Below are positions 1 through 10,887 of a DNA stretch of 64,000 bases, piece after piece (position 1 is the stretch's first letter; every line of letters begins with the position of its first letter). The DNA comes from Prochilodus magdalenae (lineage: Eukaryota > Chordata > Actinopteri > Characiformes > Prochilodontidae). The position numbers and the translations under genes were made by a program. The notes under the pieces were generated by a model. That model had not been told where the DNA came from and ran no database searches. It saw nothing but the letters and a program-made list of their open reading frames with translations. Location: assembly GCA_024036415.1 (NCBI GenBank), contig JAMWET010005462.1, positions 133,501 to 197,500 on the forward strand, written 5' to 3'.

Positions 1-1380
1 ATATTTTCCTCATAGTTCTATACTTTGACTCTATATAATGGCAAATATCCTGCAAAATCATGACCGTTTTGCAAGTATTACAGAGACTGAATGAGAGTCC
101 TATGTTGTCTTTTCTGTTTGAAGTGCAATGCTAGGTCTCCTTGTAAGGTTATAGTGTGAATGCATTTGTATTACATTTACAAATGCTACGTGCAGCAAAT
201 GAAAATGGGGTACAACACTAAACCAGTCCACGCATGAAGTTAGCTTATGATGTCACCGACGATGGCGGAAAAAACTTAATTAGTGTACCTTTAAATATTG
301 GGTGCTTAATTTACAACTTGTTTGATAACGGTTCGTCTCTTAATCTGTGCAATGTCATCTCTACGTTCTTCTGTTCACTGCAGATATAATACTGTTTGGA
401 GTGTACCAACCTTATCACCTTAACACGCCATTAAGATTTCTGTTTCCTGGAAAATCAGCACCTATCCCTTCATTAACCTACAAACACATACAAACCCATC
501 TCAATGCGTTAACACCGACGTCATGCATTAATTCTAGCAGGATACACAGTACCTGAGTCGAGTAGGCCTCAATGCTTCATAGTTTGACATGCCGCAATCT
601 CCGTTATTTACTGCTCCGACCTTGAGATTAAACATTCAGCTCATAAATGCTTTTAAATAATCCATACCAGGAACAATAAATAATAACCATTGCACTTCTG
701 GTGAAACCAAATGAGATCAATTCTGAGGGCGTAAATCAGTGGGGGGAGAAAAAAATGGAAAGAAAAGCAAATGAATGAGGTAATGTTTGTGCATGCCAAT
801 ATAAAAAGAAAAACAAAGGATATTCGAACATGCTTAGAATCTCCCAAAAAATCCACGTGCTGCCTCACATGGTGCTGGATCGTACGGGGGGGAAAGTCCT
901 AGCATCTGCGGGAGAAATAGCAGCATTGCAGATGTCTTCCAGAAAAGTGCCGCCTGTCCAGCATGAATCCTCAGAGCAAGACTGGAACACTATGCTTTTC
1001 CTGTTACGATAAGGTGCATCTATTCTGCTCAGTGGAGCTCAAGATGTGACATTGCGTATCCCCCCAAAAGCAGACCATGGATCAGTATCTGCAGATGCTC
1101 TAGAAGGTCTGATGCACGTTCCTGTGATGCTGTTACAGTAAAAATCCATGTGTAATTGTTGTCCGTGATGACAGGCAGTTCTCCCATTGGGCTTGCATTT
1201 TCATAGAGCTAAAAAGTGTTAAACCACAGTATCTTTATTTTAGACAATCTGTTTGCACATGTGTAGAAAGGATCCCTTGTCGTAAATATAGGGTAAAGCA
1301 GAAGCAATGCCATAACGCATTCTGGTATTATTAACACGCTGGGTACAGTTGAGATGTTCCTCCAAGATGAAACTGTAACA
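1..1380. other. 3' flank and presumptive 3' UTR of kcna1
   Basis: This stretch lies downstream of the kcna1 stop codon, which is read on the minus strand. It is AT-rich, has no long open frame and has no splice-bounded exon I could defend. The part nearest kcna1 is presumably 3' UTR. The open frames at 347-556, 653-868 and 830-1012 have no recognisable protein character. Confidence 0.5.
1234..1239 (-). terminator. Candidate poly(A) signal for kcna1
   Basis: The minus strand reads AATAAA here, about 140 nt after the kcna1 stop codon. It is the nearest canonical hexamer downstream of the gene. Vertebrate Kv1 3' UTRs are often much longer, so this may be only a proximal site or may be unused. 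Confidence 0.3.
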
Positions 1381-2868
1381 TTACACATCGGTTAGAAGCT
1401 TTCCCTTGTTCACACAGTTCTGGTTCATGACAGTGCAGTTCCCAGTTCTTAGGTTGGCCTCTCTAAAATTGTCAATGCTGTTGTTCATGTCATCGTCTAT
1501 CTCTACGTACTCCGACTTGCTGACGATAGACGAGCTGCGCCGACTGGAGCTGGAGTCGGTGGCGATGTTGGGATTGCTCACGTTGAGGAGCTGTGCCTGC
1601 TCCTCCCCTTCAGTCTCTCTGTGGTAAAAGTAGTTGAAATTGGACACAATGACGGGCACCGGGAGTGCAATGGTCAATACGCCGGCAATAGCGCACAGGG
1701 AACCCACAATTTTGCCCCCAATGGTCACAGGGTACATGTCCCCATAGCCCACAGTGGTCATGGAAACCACAGCCCACCAGAAGGCATCAGGGATGCTTGT
1801 GAAGAAGGATTCCTTCTCCTCGGCTTCTGCAAAGTACACGGCACTGGAGAACAAGATAACGCCGATGAAGAGAAAGAAGATGAGCAGGCCCAGTTCACGC
1901 ATGCTCGCCTTCAGAGTCTGGCCCAAAATCTGCAGCCCTTTGGAGTGTCTCGACAGCTTGAAGATCCTGAAGACCCTGACCAGACGGATGACCCTGAGGA
2001 TGGCTAGAGACGTGGCTTGCTCCCCCCCTCCCTTCGCTTCCCTTCCGTCCTCAGGATCCTCTGCTAGCTCCGTGCCAAGCGTGATGAAGTATGGTATGAT
2101 GGCCACCACGTCTATTGTGTTCATCATGTTTTTGAAGTAGGCTGCCTTGCTTGGGCAAGCGAAGAATCGCACAATCAACTCGAAGGAGAACCAGATGATG
2201 CAGAGAGTCTCCACGATGAAGAAAGGATCTGTGAGAACATTTGGTTTGTAATAGAAGGTGCTGTTCCCTATGATTTGTAACCGTCCCTGCGGGTCCTCCT
2301 TGAGCTCTGGTAACGTCTCCAAGCAAAATATGACGATGGATATGAGAATGACCATAACGGACACAATGGCGATGCCGCGTGCTGGACCTGAGCTCTCAGG
2401 ATGCTCAAACAGGAGCCAGATTTGGCGCTGGAACTCATTCTCTGGCAGTGGACGCTCCTCCTCACGGATGAAGCCCTCGTCTTCTCTGAACTTCTCCATG
2501 GCCTCGACGCCAAGCTCATAAAACTTTATTTCCTCTGAGAACATATCCAAAGGAACATTCACGGGTCTCCGCAGCCTTCCGCCAGACTGGTAGTAGTAGA
2601 GGATGGCGTCGAAGCTCGGGCGGTTCCTGTCGAAGAAGTACTCGTTCCTCAACGGGTCAAAGTAGCGCATCCTCTTTTTGGGATTGCCCAGCAGTGTGTC
2701 CGGGAACTGCGCGAGGGTCTTGAGCTGGGTCTCGAAGCGTAAGCCAGAGATGTTGATGACCACACGTTCGCAGCACTCATGTTCCTCGTGCTCGGCAGCG
2801 TAGGACTCCTGTGGATGGCCCGCCAGAGCCGAGCTCTCGTCCATGTGGTCTCCTGCCACCACTGTCAT
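1381..2868 (-). CDS. kcna1: Voltage-gated potassium channel Kv1.1
   Basis: Intact single-exon frame of 495 codons, close to human KCNA1 in length and sequence. It encodes a delayed-rectifier K+ channel alpha subunit that forms tetramers in axonal and presynaptic membranes. Visible parts are the T1 tetramerisation domain (about 34-131), S1 (164-184), S2 (218-240), S3 (248-268), S4 with R292, R295, R298, R301 and K304, S5 (322-343), the filter TVGYGD (372-377) followed by M378 and Y379, and S6 with the PVP bend (403-405). Tyr379 is the residue that gives Kv1.1 high TEA sensitivity. N202-S-T is a glycosylation site in the S1-S2 loop. RRSSS (443-447) matches the PKA site region of mammalian Kv1.1. 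The C-terminus LLTDV is a class I PDZ ligand. The start ATG has G at -3 and aligns with the family start MTV. The S3-S4 linker ([14 protein letters not shown]) is slightly longer than in human. Whether this is the a or b teleost copy cannot be told. Confidence 0.97.
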   Translation of the reverse strand: MTVVAGDHMDESSALAGHPQESYAAEHEEHECCERVVINISGLRFETQLKTLAQFPDTLLGNPKKRMRYFDPLRNEYFFDRNRPSFDAILYYYQSGGRLRRPVNVPLDMFSEEIKFYELGVEAMEKFREDEGFIREEERPLPENEFQRQIWLLFEHPESSGPARGIAIVSVMVILISIVIFCLETLPELKEDPQGRLQIIGNSTFYYKPNVLTDPFFIVETLCIIWFSFELIVRFFACPSKAAYFKNMMNTIDVVAIIPYFITLGTELAEDPEDGREAKGGGEQATSLAILRVIRLVRVFRIFKLSRHSKGLQILGQTLKASMRELGLLIFFLFIGVILFSSAVYFAEAEEKESFFTSIPDAFWWAVVSMTTVGYGDMYPVTIGGKIVGSLCAIAGVLTIALPVPVIVSNFNYFYHRETEGEEQAQLLNVSNPNIATDSSSSRRSSSIVSKSEYVEIDDDMNNSIDNFREANLRTGNCTVMNQNCVNKGKLLTDV

Positions 2869-3127
2869 TGCGGAGCTCAGACCAGCAGCGCCGCAGGAGA
2901 TGCTGGGATCGGGTGCACGTTCATGCAGCTTCTCGCCTCGCCTTAAGCTGGCATCAGACGGGAGCTTGACATGCCGCTTCCTTGACGATTACCCTTCCAC
3001 CGGCCCATAGCTCCAGTCTCCAGCAGAGTGCTGCATCATCTGCTTTTGGTCACCCCTCGTCCGGAGAGAAACAGACAGACAGGGAGAAAGGAAGGTGATT
3101 GGATATTCCAAGAGCGGCAGCAGCGAG

Positions 3128-3277
3128 CTAAAGCAAAGCAGTACATTTCCTAGCATGAAGTACAAGCAGCTATTTTCCTGCTCTTGATGTGTCTCCCTAT
3201 CTGTGCACCGTGAAGGCTAAAATGTGCGTCAGATGAGATGAACTCCATTATGAGAAACCAGAGCAGCCTCTCAAATC

Positions 3278-3320
<43 letters not shown>

Positions 3321-3623
3321 TATACACATAAACACCATTCCTCGCTGCGCAGCCGTTATGCACCAGCGTTCAAGTTTCAGGCTGCTGCCCACCTAGTACT
3401 GCATTCACCCTTACAATCACTCACGTCCAGCTAAATTTAGGTGTGCACTGTAGGTTCCATTCCAAAACAGAGGCAACGTTGCTGTTAGGCATGGCACCTC
3501 TCTTGGGGGAGCTTATAACGCACCATGATCCCCTAATTATGGTAATAAACAACGGTGATATAATCTTATCATTATGGGCGGCTGCTGTTGTAATGGTAAA
3601 CACTAATGTGGTAGAGTTCTTAC
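3128..3623 (-). other. Candidate 5' UTR intron of kcna1
   Basis: On the minus strand a strong donor (ATAG|GTAAGAAC, exon ending at 3624) faces an acceptor with a pyrimidine-rich run (TGCTTTGCTTTAG, exon starting at 3127). Splicing would join the GC-rich upstream block to a 5' leader ending at the kcna1 ATG. Spliced 5' UTRs before an intronless coding region are usual for Kv1 genes. The call rests on splice-site form only. A (CA)n tract lies inside the proposed intron. Confidence 0.35.
3280..3318. repeat. (CA)n microsatellite
   Basis: Uninterrupted CA dinucleotides, about 19 copies, upstream of kcna1 and inside its proposed 5' UTR intron. Confidence 0.95.
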
Positions 3624-3624
3624 C

Positions 3625-4560
3625 TATGGCGAGGGCTTTGTACCAGAACTGGCTCCTGCGTGCTGCCGGTGCTCCAACTTTGGCTTCAGTACGAGCCTGC
3701 CTGCGCGCAGCGAGCTTCTCCGTCCTGCAATGCGAACAGATTCTGGTTTCCTTCGCTGGCGACCCTCGGTATTCCCGTACAGTCCGTACAGCCAATGTGT
3801 GGATAGATCTTCACACCGTCACGCTGAAGGGGGCTCGGACGCCAGTGAGCGACAGCATGAGAAGGAAAGTGACCAGCACCAACAAGATTTCCGCACTGGT
3901 TCAGGTTTGCTGTCGTGCTCGTCGTGCGCTGCTCCTGCGCCTTGGGCTTGTGCTGCTGTCCAGCGCGAAGAACTGACAAGATAACGAGGATGATGATTTT
4001 GGTGGTGGTGGTGGTGGTGGCGGTGTGATGGAGAAAGAGAGAAAGCGAGAGTGAGAGAGTGGGTGAGAGAGAGAGGGTGGGGAGGGGGTACATTAGCTGC
4101 CGAGGTGCCGCATCAGCAGAAACGGGGATAAGAAAGAAGCCTGTCGTGTGTTGGTGGAAGTCCAGGAAAACCGCGGACAAGCCGAGACGCAGCGGACACT
4201 CGGCGTAGCTGGACGGAAACGCGTGGGAGGAACCGGCGCTGCGCGAGTGGAAGGAGCTCCGAGATCATGTAGAAGCACACTGCAAGAGCGAAGTGAAGGG
4301 GGCGGGGGGAAGGGGGGGTCGAAAGAGATGTGGACAGAGAGACGGTGAAAGAGAGAGAGATAGAGAAGGAGTGAAATGAGAGAGGGAGAGTGCGAAAGAG
4401 AAAGTGGTGGTGGTGGTGGTGGTTGAGGAGGATGGAGTGGGGGGTGGTTCGGCGCAATGCAGACGGGCTGTACCAGTACGCGCCTCCACGAGCGCTTTTT
4501 CCACGCCACAGAAAAACACGCAGTGATGCTCGGCTCCGTCTCTCCTGCGTTTTACGCGCT
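3625..4560 (-). promoter_or_regulatory. GC-rich 5' flank of kcna1, likely promoter or leader exon
   Basis: This block is much richer in G+C and CpG than its surroundings, especially 4160-4270. It carries a (GGT)n run near 3999-4021, GA-rich purine tracts at 4028-4080 and 4345-4400, and another GGT run near 4404-4422. It sits 0.8 to 1.7 kb upstream of the kcna1 ATG, where a 5' leader exon and core promoter would be expected. I see no clear TATA box, and the transcription start cannot be placed. The stretch from 4561 to 4937 is AT-rich with nothing recognisable. Confidence 0.4.
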
Positions 4561-4937
4561 GTGCCGTGAGCAGCTACTGTAAAGGTGAAACGGGCTTTTT
4601 AAAGGTCATTTAAGGTGCAAACGATGTAAATGTGCCCTCACGTGCACAGCGTCCACAGGGACCAACCATGTATCTTAAATGAGCGTTAAAGCGAAGCTAC
4701 ATTCACTTAACAAGATATAGAAGGGCATGTTTGTACACTGTAGGTGAAAAATAGAAAAAATAACACACATAGTCTGAGGAAAGATCCACTAACTGAAGAT
4801 ACTTGAGACAGACCACTCCAATGATGCGAGGGCTACCCTCCCAGTCTCAGCAGAAGAGTACAACATGATCATAAAGGTGTGAGTGTTTAGCCTAAATGCG
4901 TTTTCCTCAGAGTAGAGGGGCACGCTCATATCTTATA

Positions 4938-5450
4938 CACTCATCATCTAAAATACAGCTGCACCCAGAAGGAAGTGTGGGATTGCACTGCTATTGGGAA
5001 GGAAGATAAAGGTTACCAGGTACAATAAAAGATGATACGTTTAGACTGATATTGGTACTACTTACTGAGCTATGCATACAGAAGTAGTGTTTACCAGTTT
5101 GGCAAGACATCATTACAGTCCTTGGCGACATTGACGTGGTGTTAAGGGCAGTCTCTGTAATGCTAGTCGCTTGCCAATGCTTCTGTCTATAACAGGATGA
5201 CTCATGGAGGGCATCACTGCTCGCTGAATGAGGCTCGCAATCCTGGCTGTTAGGTCCCCCATGTGTGCATGCCGGACACATAGTCAGTTCTTCCTCTCTA
5301 TGGTTCGTGTAGGTCTCCCAGATTACTTATTGTTACGTCACATGTGAGGCCAGAAACTTCAGTCATTTGGATGTCTCACAATGTCACATCTACCCAGCAA
5401 GTTTCATTCCTGTCGGTTGATTCCTTCTGGGAGTATAATTTTGTTGATGA

Positions 5451-5453
<3 letters not shown>
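4938..5453. mobile_element. Tc1/mariner family B, copy 1: short non-autonomous element with both ends
   Basis: The element is 516 bp and flanked by TA on both sides. The left end begins CACTCATCATC and the right end, reversed, begins CAGTCATCAAC; both are followed by a CCCAGAAGGAA-type block. It has no coding capacity, so it looks like an internal-deletion derivative. Related sequence occurs at 21843, 29128, 45174, 57645 and 63885. TA flanks and terminal inverted repeats fit Tc1/mariner. Transposase traces in copies 3 and 5 support that assignment. Confidence 0.75.
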
Positions 5454-5510
<57 letters not shown>

Positions 5511-5558
5511 ATATATATATATATATATGTATATACAGTCATCAACAAAATTATATAT

Positions 5559-5591
<33 letters not shown>

Positions 5592-5600
5592 CACATAAAT
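5454..5600. repeat. (TA)n array with an inverted family-B terminus inside
   Basis: Long TA array with GT interruptions, directly abutting the right end of family B copy 1. At 5536-5556 a second family-B terminus appears in opposite orientation, then TA repeats resume and grade into TG repeats near 5600. Confidence 0.9.
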
Positions 5601-6393
5601 ATGTATGTGTGTGTGTGATAAAATTATTCATTAAAATATAAAGGAACTGAAGACATACCCTTGAGGGTATAGTGCCACAGTCACCGCATTTGTGCTTTGA
5701 GGCATGTAGCTTAGTACCTGTTTTCTGTCAGTGCAGAACCAGTGAGCATCCAATTCCACTCATCTCTTTTTTATCAGTATGCTGAAATGCGGTTCCAAAT
5801 CGGACCAAATGTGCAGGATAAACTCCTGAAGAGGTACTAAGAGGAGTCAACACTCAAAAGAAGAACCCATCTTTACATTATTACTAGGATTTAGAAGCAC
5901 ATGTACTCCATGGTTGCACGCTTTCCAGAACAGCTGTGCGTTCGACATATTAAGGTTTTTGTCTCATGCTTATGTGTTGTGTAATACATCACATTCTAGA
6001 AGTAAGATCTTCCATGTCCAGTAGTTCCTCGTCAAAGGTGGACACTTTGGATGTGTCTTGTTGAAGAGCACTTGATGTTATGCTTTAGTGCACTCAAAAT
6101 CACAGAAAAGGAGGTGCACTATTGTAAGGGGGGGAAGGTCAATGTGACAAGGCACTTGGCCTGATAGAAGTGGGTCGTTATCTCACTTTGACATTGCGAA
6201 TCAACTACACAATCATTGCACCAGATGTGCAGAGACGAAGTCCAAGACAAAGACCTCTATGTTTCTACAGAACATGAAATATTAACCTTTCACATACCAG
6301 AAGGAGTCTGAAATGTGTTTGCTTAAACTTGCAGAACATTTACCTTGATTTCTTATGAGACCACCTCCTTGCACTGCTCCAACATAAATGTAC

Positions 6394-6395
<2 letters not shown>

Positions 6396-6481
<86 letters not shown>
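6396..6481. repeat. (TA)n microsatellite
   Basis: TA array with one CA interruption. It directly abuts the left end of the Tc1 element at 6482, so the array probably offered the TA target dinucleotide. The stretch from 5601 to 6395 shows no gene and nothing recognisable. Confidence 0.92.
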
Positions 6482-6483
<2 letters not shown>

Positions 6484-7823
6484 GTGAGGAAAATAAGTAT
6501 TTGAACACCCTGCGACTTTGCTAGTTCTCCCACTTAGAAATCATGGAGGGGTCTAAAATGCATGTCCACTGTGAGAGACATAATCTAAAAAAAAATCCAA
6601 AAATCACAATGTATGATTTTTTAATTATTTATTTGTGTGTTACTGCTGCAAATAAGTATTTGAACACCTGTGAAAATCAATGTTAATATTTGTTACAGTA
6701 GCCTTTGTTTGCAATTACAGAGGTCCTGTAGTTTTTCACCAGGTTTGCATACACTGCAGCAGGGATTTTGGCCCATTCCTCCACACAGATCTCCTCCAGA
6801 TTTTCTATAGGGTTTAGGTCTGGAGACTGGCTAGGCCACTCCAGAACCTTGATATGCTTCTTACGGAGCCACTCCTTGGTTATCCTGGCTGTGTGCTTTG
6901 GGTCATTGTCATTTTGGAAGACCCAGCTACGATCTTCAATGCTCTAACTGAGGGAAGGAGGTTGTTCCCCAAAATCTCGCAATACATGGCCCCGGTCATC
7001 CTCTCCTTAATACAGTGCAGTCGTCCTGTCCCATGTGCAGAAAAACACCCCCACAGCATGATGCTCCCACCCCCATGCTTCACAGTAGGGATGGTATTTT
7101 TGGGATGGTACTCATCATTCTTCGTCCTCCAAACACGGCGAGTGGAATTAAGACCATCTGACCACAGACCTTTCTCCCATGACTCCTCTGGATCATCCAA
7201 ATAGTCATGGGCAAACTTAAGCAGGCCTGGACGTGTGCTGATTTAAGCAGGGGAACCTTCCGTGCCATGCATGACTTTAAACTATGACGTCTTAGTGTAT
7301 TACCCACAGTAACCTTGGAAACAGTGGTGCCAGCTCTCTTCAGGTCATTGACCAGCACCTCCCGTGTAGTTCTGGGCTGATTCCTTACCTTTCTTAGGAT
7401 CACTGATACGCCACGAGGTGAGATCTTGCGTGGAGCCCCATTCCGAGGGAGATTGGCAGTCATGTTTAGCTTCTTCCATTTTCTAATAATTGCTCCAACA
7501 GTTGATCTTTTTTCACCAAGCTGCTTGGCAATTGCCCCGTAGCCCTTTCCAGCCTTGTGGAGGTCAACAGTTTTGTCTCTGGTGTCTTTGGACAGCTCTT
7601 TGGTCTTAGCCATGTTAGTAGTGGGAGTCTTACTGATTGTGTGGGGTGGACAGGCGTCTTTATGCAGCTAACAACCTCAAACAGGTGCTTCTAATTTAGA
7701 ATAATAATAAGTGGAGTGGAGGTGGAGTTTTAGAGGCGGATGAAAATATCAGACCCCTCCATGATTTCTAAGTGGGAGACCTTGCAAAGTCGCAGGGTGT
7801 TCAAATACTTATTTTCCTTACTG
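6482..7823 (-). mobile_element. Full-length Tc1-type transposon, family A copy 1
   Basis: The 1342-bp element is flanked by TA-rich DNA. Terminal inverted repeats begin CAGTGAGGAAAATAAGTATT on the left, mirrored on the right with one early mismatch. At 6649-6671 the motif AAATAAGTATTTGAACACC recurs in direct orientation inside the left arm, as in the IR/DR arrangement of Sleeping Beauty-like elements. The transposase frame on the minus strand is broken. Size and structure are usual for fish Tc1-like elements. Confidence 0.92.
6631..7613 (-). pseudogene. Broken Tc1 transposase
   Basis: The N-terminal part reads from the ATG at 7613. It begins [18 protein letters not shown] and holds the paired helix-turn-helix DNA-binding region ([20 protein letters not shown]). 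It then shifts frame. The catalytic part continues in another frame near 7200-6880 and includes [18 protein letters not shown]. Compared with the copy at 10215, a few bases are missing near 6930, just before the region for the second catalytic Asp (DNDPKHTA type). The last part ([17 protein letters not shown] type) is in yet another frame near 6850-6790. With at least two frameshifts it cannot make an active enzyme. Confidence 0.88.
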
Positions 7824-7914
7824 TATATATACATTCTTCAACTGCACTGGAGAAGGAGCCTGACAGTGTTTTGTTATACTGTACAACCCTGTATTGGTAT
7901 AATGACAAAGTTAA

Positions 7915-8040
7915 ATTGAATTGAATTGAGTTGAGTTGAGTTGAGTTGAGTTGAATTGAATTGAATTGAATTGAATTGAATTGAATTGAATTGAATTGAA
8001 TTGAATTGAATTGAATTGAATTGAATTGAATTGAATTGAA
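7915..8040. repeat. (TTGAA)n satellite with (TTGAG)n start
   Basis: About 25 tandem pentanucleotides. Units near 7926-7951 are TTGAG and the rest are TTGAA. The array begins about 90 bp beyond the right end of the Tc1 element. It is not the vertebrate telomere unit. Confidence 0.95.
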
Positions 8041-9415
8041 TGTACAACTTGGAAGTTAAACAGGTAGTTTGCAGCACCATGGAATGTGAACATTCTTATG
8101 TTTTAAGTATATAGGTTTTGTCCCTTTATAAATTCAAACAACCTTTAAATTTGCCTTTTGCCTGAAAGAGGTGGCTGTTTATGAATGTGATAGCAATTGA
8201 ACATCTTCTAGCATGGCAGCAAGTTTTACTTTAGTACCTCCTGCCTTACCAACATACATAAATCAATATATGATCCATATTTTATACAGCAAGCTCCCCA
8301 CACAGCACTGCTGTAGCAGGCTTGCGCAAACACCAAGCTTTAATATACAGAAGGCCAAAATGGTGACCAATGCAACCCAAACAGAACAAACAATGCAGGA
8401 TATCAAACGTTCAGGTATGAATTGTAGGATTTGTTTATCTTTGATTCTTTGTGATATGGTAGCGATTTGGCTATTACTAGTGATAGTGCAAAACAAGCCT
8501 TTCCTACAGTGTAATTAGTGAGTGACCTTGTATGAAAGCAATTCCAATAGTAAAATGTCTAAATCTCTAAAGCTCCCTGACTTGCACATAAATACACTGC
8601 GGCCACACTGATCTATAGAGCTTTAGATAACAGCATTTAGTGAGAATTGCAGCAGCTATGATGTATTTGAGTAACTTAGCAACTGTCAGGTGTACCACTG
8701 CACGGCTAAATTGGCCTTTTACTGCATGCAGGGAGATGCTGTGTACGTAGCTTCACAGAACAGACACATGGGGATTATGAAGAGAAAGAAAGTAACACTG
8801 CAGGCCAGTAAAAGCAGCCAGGTCAGTACCATTGTAGAGTGATTGCTTCGAAGACTGGTCCTCCACATCCTTACATCTGTGCTCCCAGCCTAGCATAAAA
8901 ATTTTAACAGCACAGGTATTGACAATGTCAGCAGTGAAAATGTGCTAGCACTTGCTGTATTATTTATGCTGCTACTGGTACAAGGTAGATTTGATTAAGA
9001 TACATTTCATTGACCTAAAGAAATGACACTTTGCAACTGTGACATGCAATATTTGTAAACAAGAGGAAATTGCTTTTATTAGTTTCTTATTTTTATACTC
9101 AGGCCTTGTAAAAGTGCGACCTCTCTGTCAACCATCTCTCAGTACGACTTCCAGTATGCATGCTGTATTTATGTGTTCCACCTTCCAGTATGCAAAGACT
9201 GAGAATGAATACATATGTCCTACATCCACATGAATGTACTTAGTAAACATGCTGTATAGATAGCTATTGCATCTCCTAATTTATATTCAGTAGACTATAT
9301 AGATCATCTGTATACATCTTTTATCAGAAACAGTATACATACTGTATTTCATATTTCGCCGTGTCTTTCAAACAGTATGCATACACCAGTAGGATTTCCA
9401 AAAAAAAAAAAAAAA
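8041..9415. other. Spacer with no recognised feature
   Basis: AT-rich unique-looking DNA. Open frames at 8213-8518 and 9039-9233 have no domain or splice support. A poly(A) run lies at 9400-9415. Confidence 0.5.
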
Positions 9416-9850
9416 CACTTAGCATGGCAGTGATGTGGTGGTGGTGTGTTAGTGCGTGTTGTGCTGGTGTGAGTGGATCAAACACAGCAGTGCTGCATGG
9501 GTGTTAAATGGGGTGAGAATAGTCCACCAACTATCCAGCCAACAGGGTTCTGTGACCCCTGATGAAAGACTAGAGGATGCTCAACACAAACTGTTCAGCA
9601 ACAGATGAGCAGTCGGCGCTTATGCTGCTTCTACGAGGTGGACCAACAAACGTTTCACTGCAGTGCTGAGAATAATCCCCCAACCCAGTAGCATCTTCTC
9701 TGTGGTGGTCCTCTGGGGGTCCTGAACACTGCAGAACAGGTGGATAACAAAGTATACAGAGAATCAGATGAACTACGTTCTGTAATTGTATACCTACAAA
9801 GTGCATCTATATGGTAAGCGAAGCTGATAAAATGAACAAGGAGAATAGGA
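9416..9850. repeat. Dispersed repeat resembling one seen in otophysan fishes
   Basis: The segment holds the phrases TGGTGGTGGTGTGTTAGTG, GAGTGGATCAAACACAGCAG, GTCCACCAACTATCCAGCC and TGGTGGTCCTCTGGGGGTCC. I remember this series as a high-copy repeat in characiform-like fish genomes. It has no coding capacity. The class is uncertain, probably a non-autonomous DNA transposon. The lineage hint comes from memory, not from a search. Confidence 0.55.
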
Positions 9851-10104
9851 ATTAAGCAGGTGGTTGATTGTGTCTATATGTATAAGATAAATTAGATGTG
9901 AAGTACTAGACTTAAAATCACAACAAAATTTGGATATATCAAATAGATTTGAGATCATTTCGCCTGCTACCATTTTTGCTATGTTCAAATACAGTAAACT
10001 ACACCATGAGCACATTTAAATGCACTTCTCCAAGGATAGGAGTGGTAGCCTGACCAATGCATTTCATTCAGACATTAGTAATGGAAAACAACAGCAGCTC
10101 TAGG

Positions 10105-10132
10105 CTCACTGTATATATATATATACAGTGAG
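10105..10132. repeat. Perfect palindrome formed by two Tc1 ends around (TA)n
   Basis: CTCACTG, a TA run and CAGTGAG form a perfect palindrome. The right half is the start of Tc1 family A copy 2. The left half reads as the last bases of another family A end facing away. Confidence 0.85.
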
Positions 10133-10887
10133 GAAAATAAGTATTTAAACACCCTGTGACTTTGCAAGTTCTTCCACTTAGAAATCATAGAGGGGTCTGA
10201 AATGTTCATCTACTGTGAAGCATGGGGGTGGAAGCATCATGCTGTGGGGGTGTTTTTCTGCACATGGGACAGGACAACTGCACTGTATTAAGGAGAGGAT
10301 GACCAGGGCCATGTATTGCGAGATTTTGGGGAACAACCTCCTTCCCCCAGTTAGAGTATTGAAGATGGGTCGTGGCTGGGTCTTCCAACATGACAATGAC
10401 CCAAAGCACACAGCCAGGATAACCAAGGAGTGGCTCCGTAAGAAGCATATCAAGGTTCTGGAGTGGCCTAGCCAGTCTCCAGACCTAAACCCTATAGAAA
10501 ATCTTTGGAGGGAGCTAAAACTCTGTGTTTCTCAGCGACAGCCCAGAAACCTGGCTGATCTGGAGAAGATCTGTGTGGAGGAATGGGCCAAAATCCCTGC
10601 TGCAGTGTGTGCACACCTGGTGAAAAACTTGGGGACCTCTGTAATTGCAAACAGTCTACTGTACCAAATATTAACACTGATTTTCACAGGTGTTCAAATA
10701 CTTATTTGCAGCAGTAACACACAAATAAATTATTAAAAAATCATAAATTGTGATTTCCGGATTTTTTTTAGATTATGTCTCTCACAGTGGACATGCACCT
10801 AAGATGAAAATTTCAGACCCCTCCATGTTTTCTAAGTGGGAGAACTTGCAAAGTCGCAGGGTGTTCAAATACCTATTTTCCTCACTG
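10126..10887 (+). mobile_element. Internally deleted Tc1 transposon, family A copy 2
   Basis: The 762-bp element has both terminal inverted repeats (CAGTGAGGAAAATAAGTATT and its mirror) and TA-rich flanks. It is the same family as the element at 6482 but inverted, and lacks about 580 bp including the DNA-binding half of the transposase. Divergence between the copies is low enough to align by eye. Confidence 0.92.
10215..10736 (+). pseudogene. Truncated Tc1 transposase, catalytic half only
   Basis: This 173-codon open frame covers the C-terminal catalytic half. It contains [37 protein letters not shown] (second catalytic Asp region) and [20 protein letters not shown] (third acidic residue region). 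The first Asp and both helix-turn-helix domains are absent because the element is internally deleted. The methionine at 10215 is therefore an internal codon, not a true start. Confidence 0.88.

Noticed and set aside
3990..4519. Pro- and Ser-rich frames upstream of kcna1
   Set aside because: They come from GGT and GA simple repeats in the 5' flank, on several frames at once.
5344..5641. Tyr-Ile repeat proteins at this and other TA arrays
   Set aside because: They are translations of (TA)n microsatellites.
7915..8040. Telomere-like array
   Set aside because: The unit is TTGAA, not TTAGGG. It is an ordinary short satellite.
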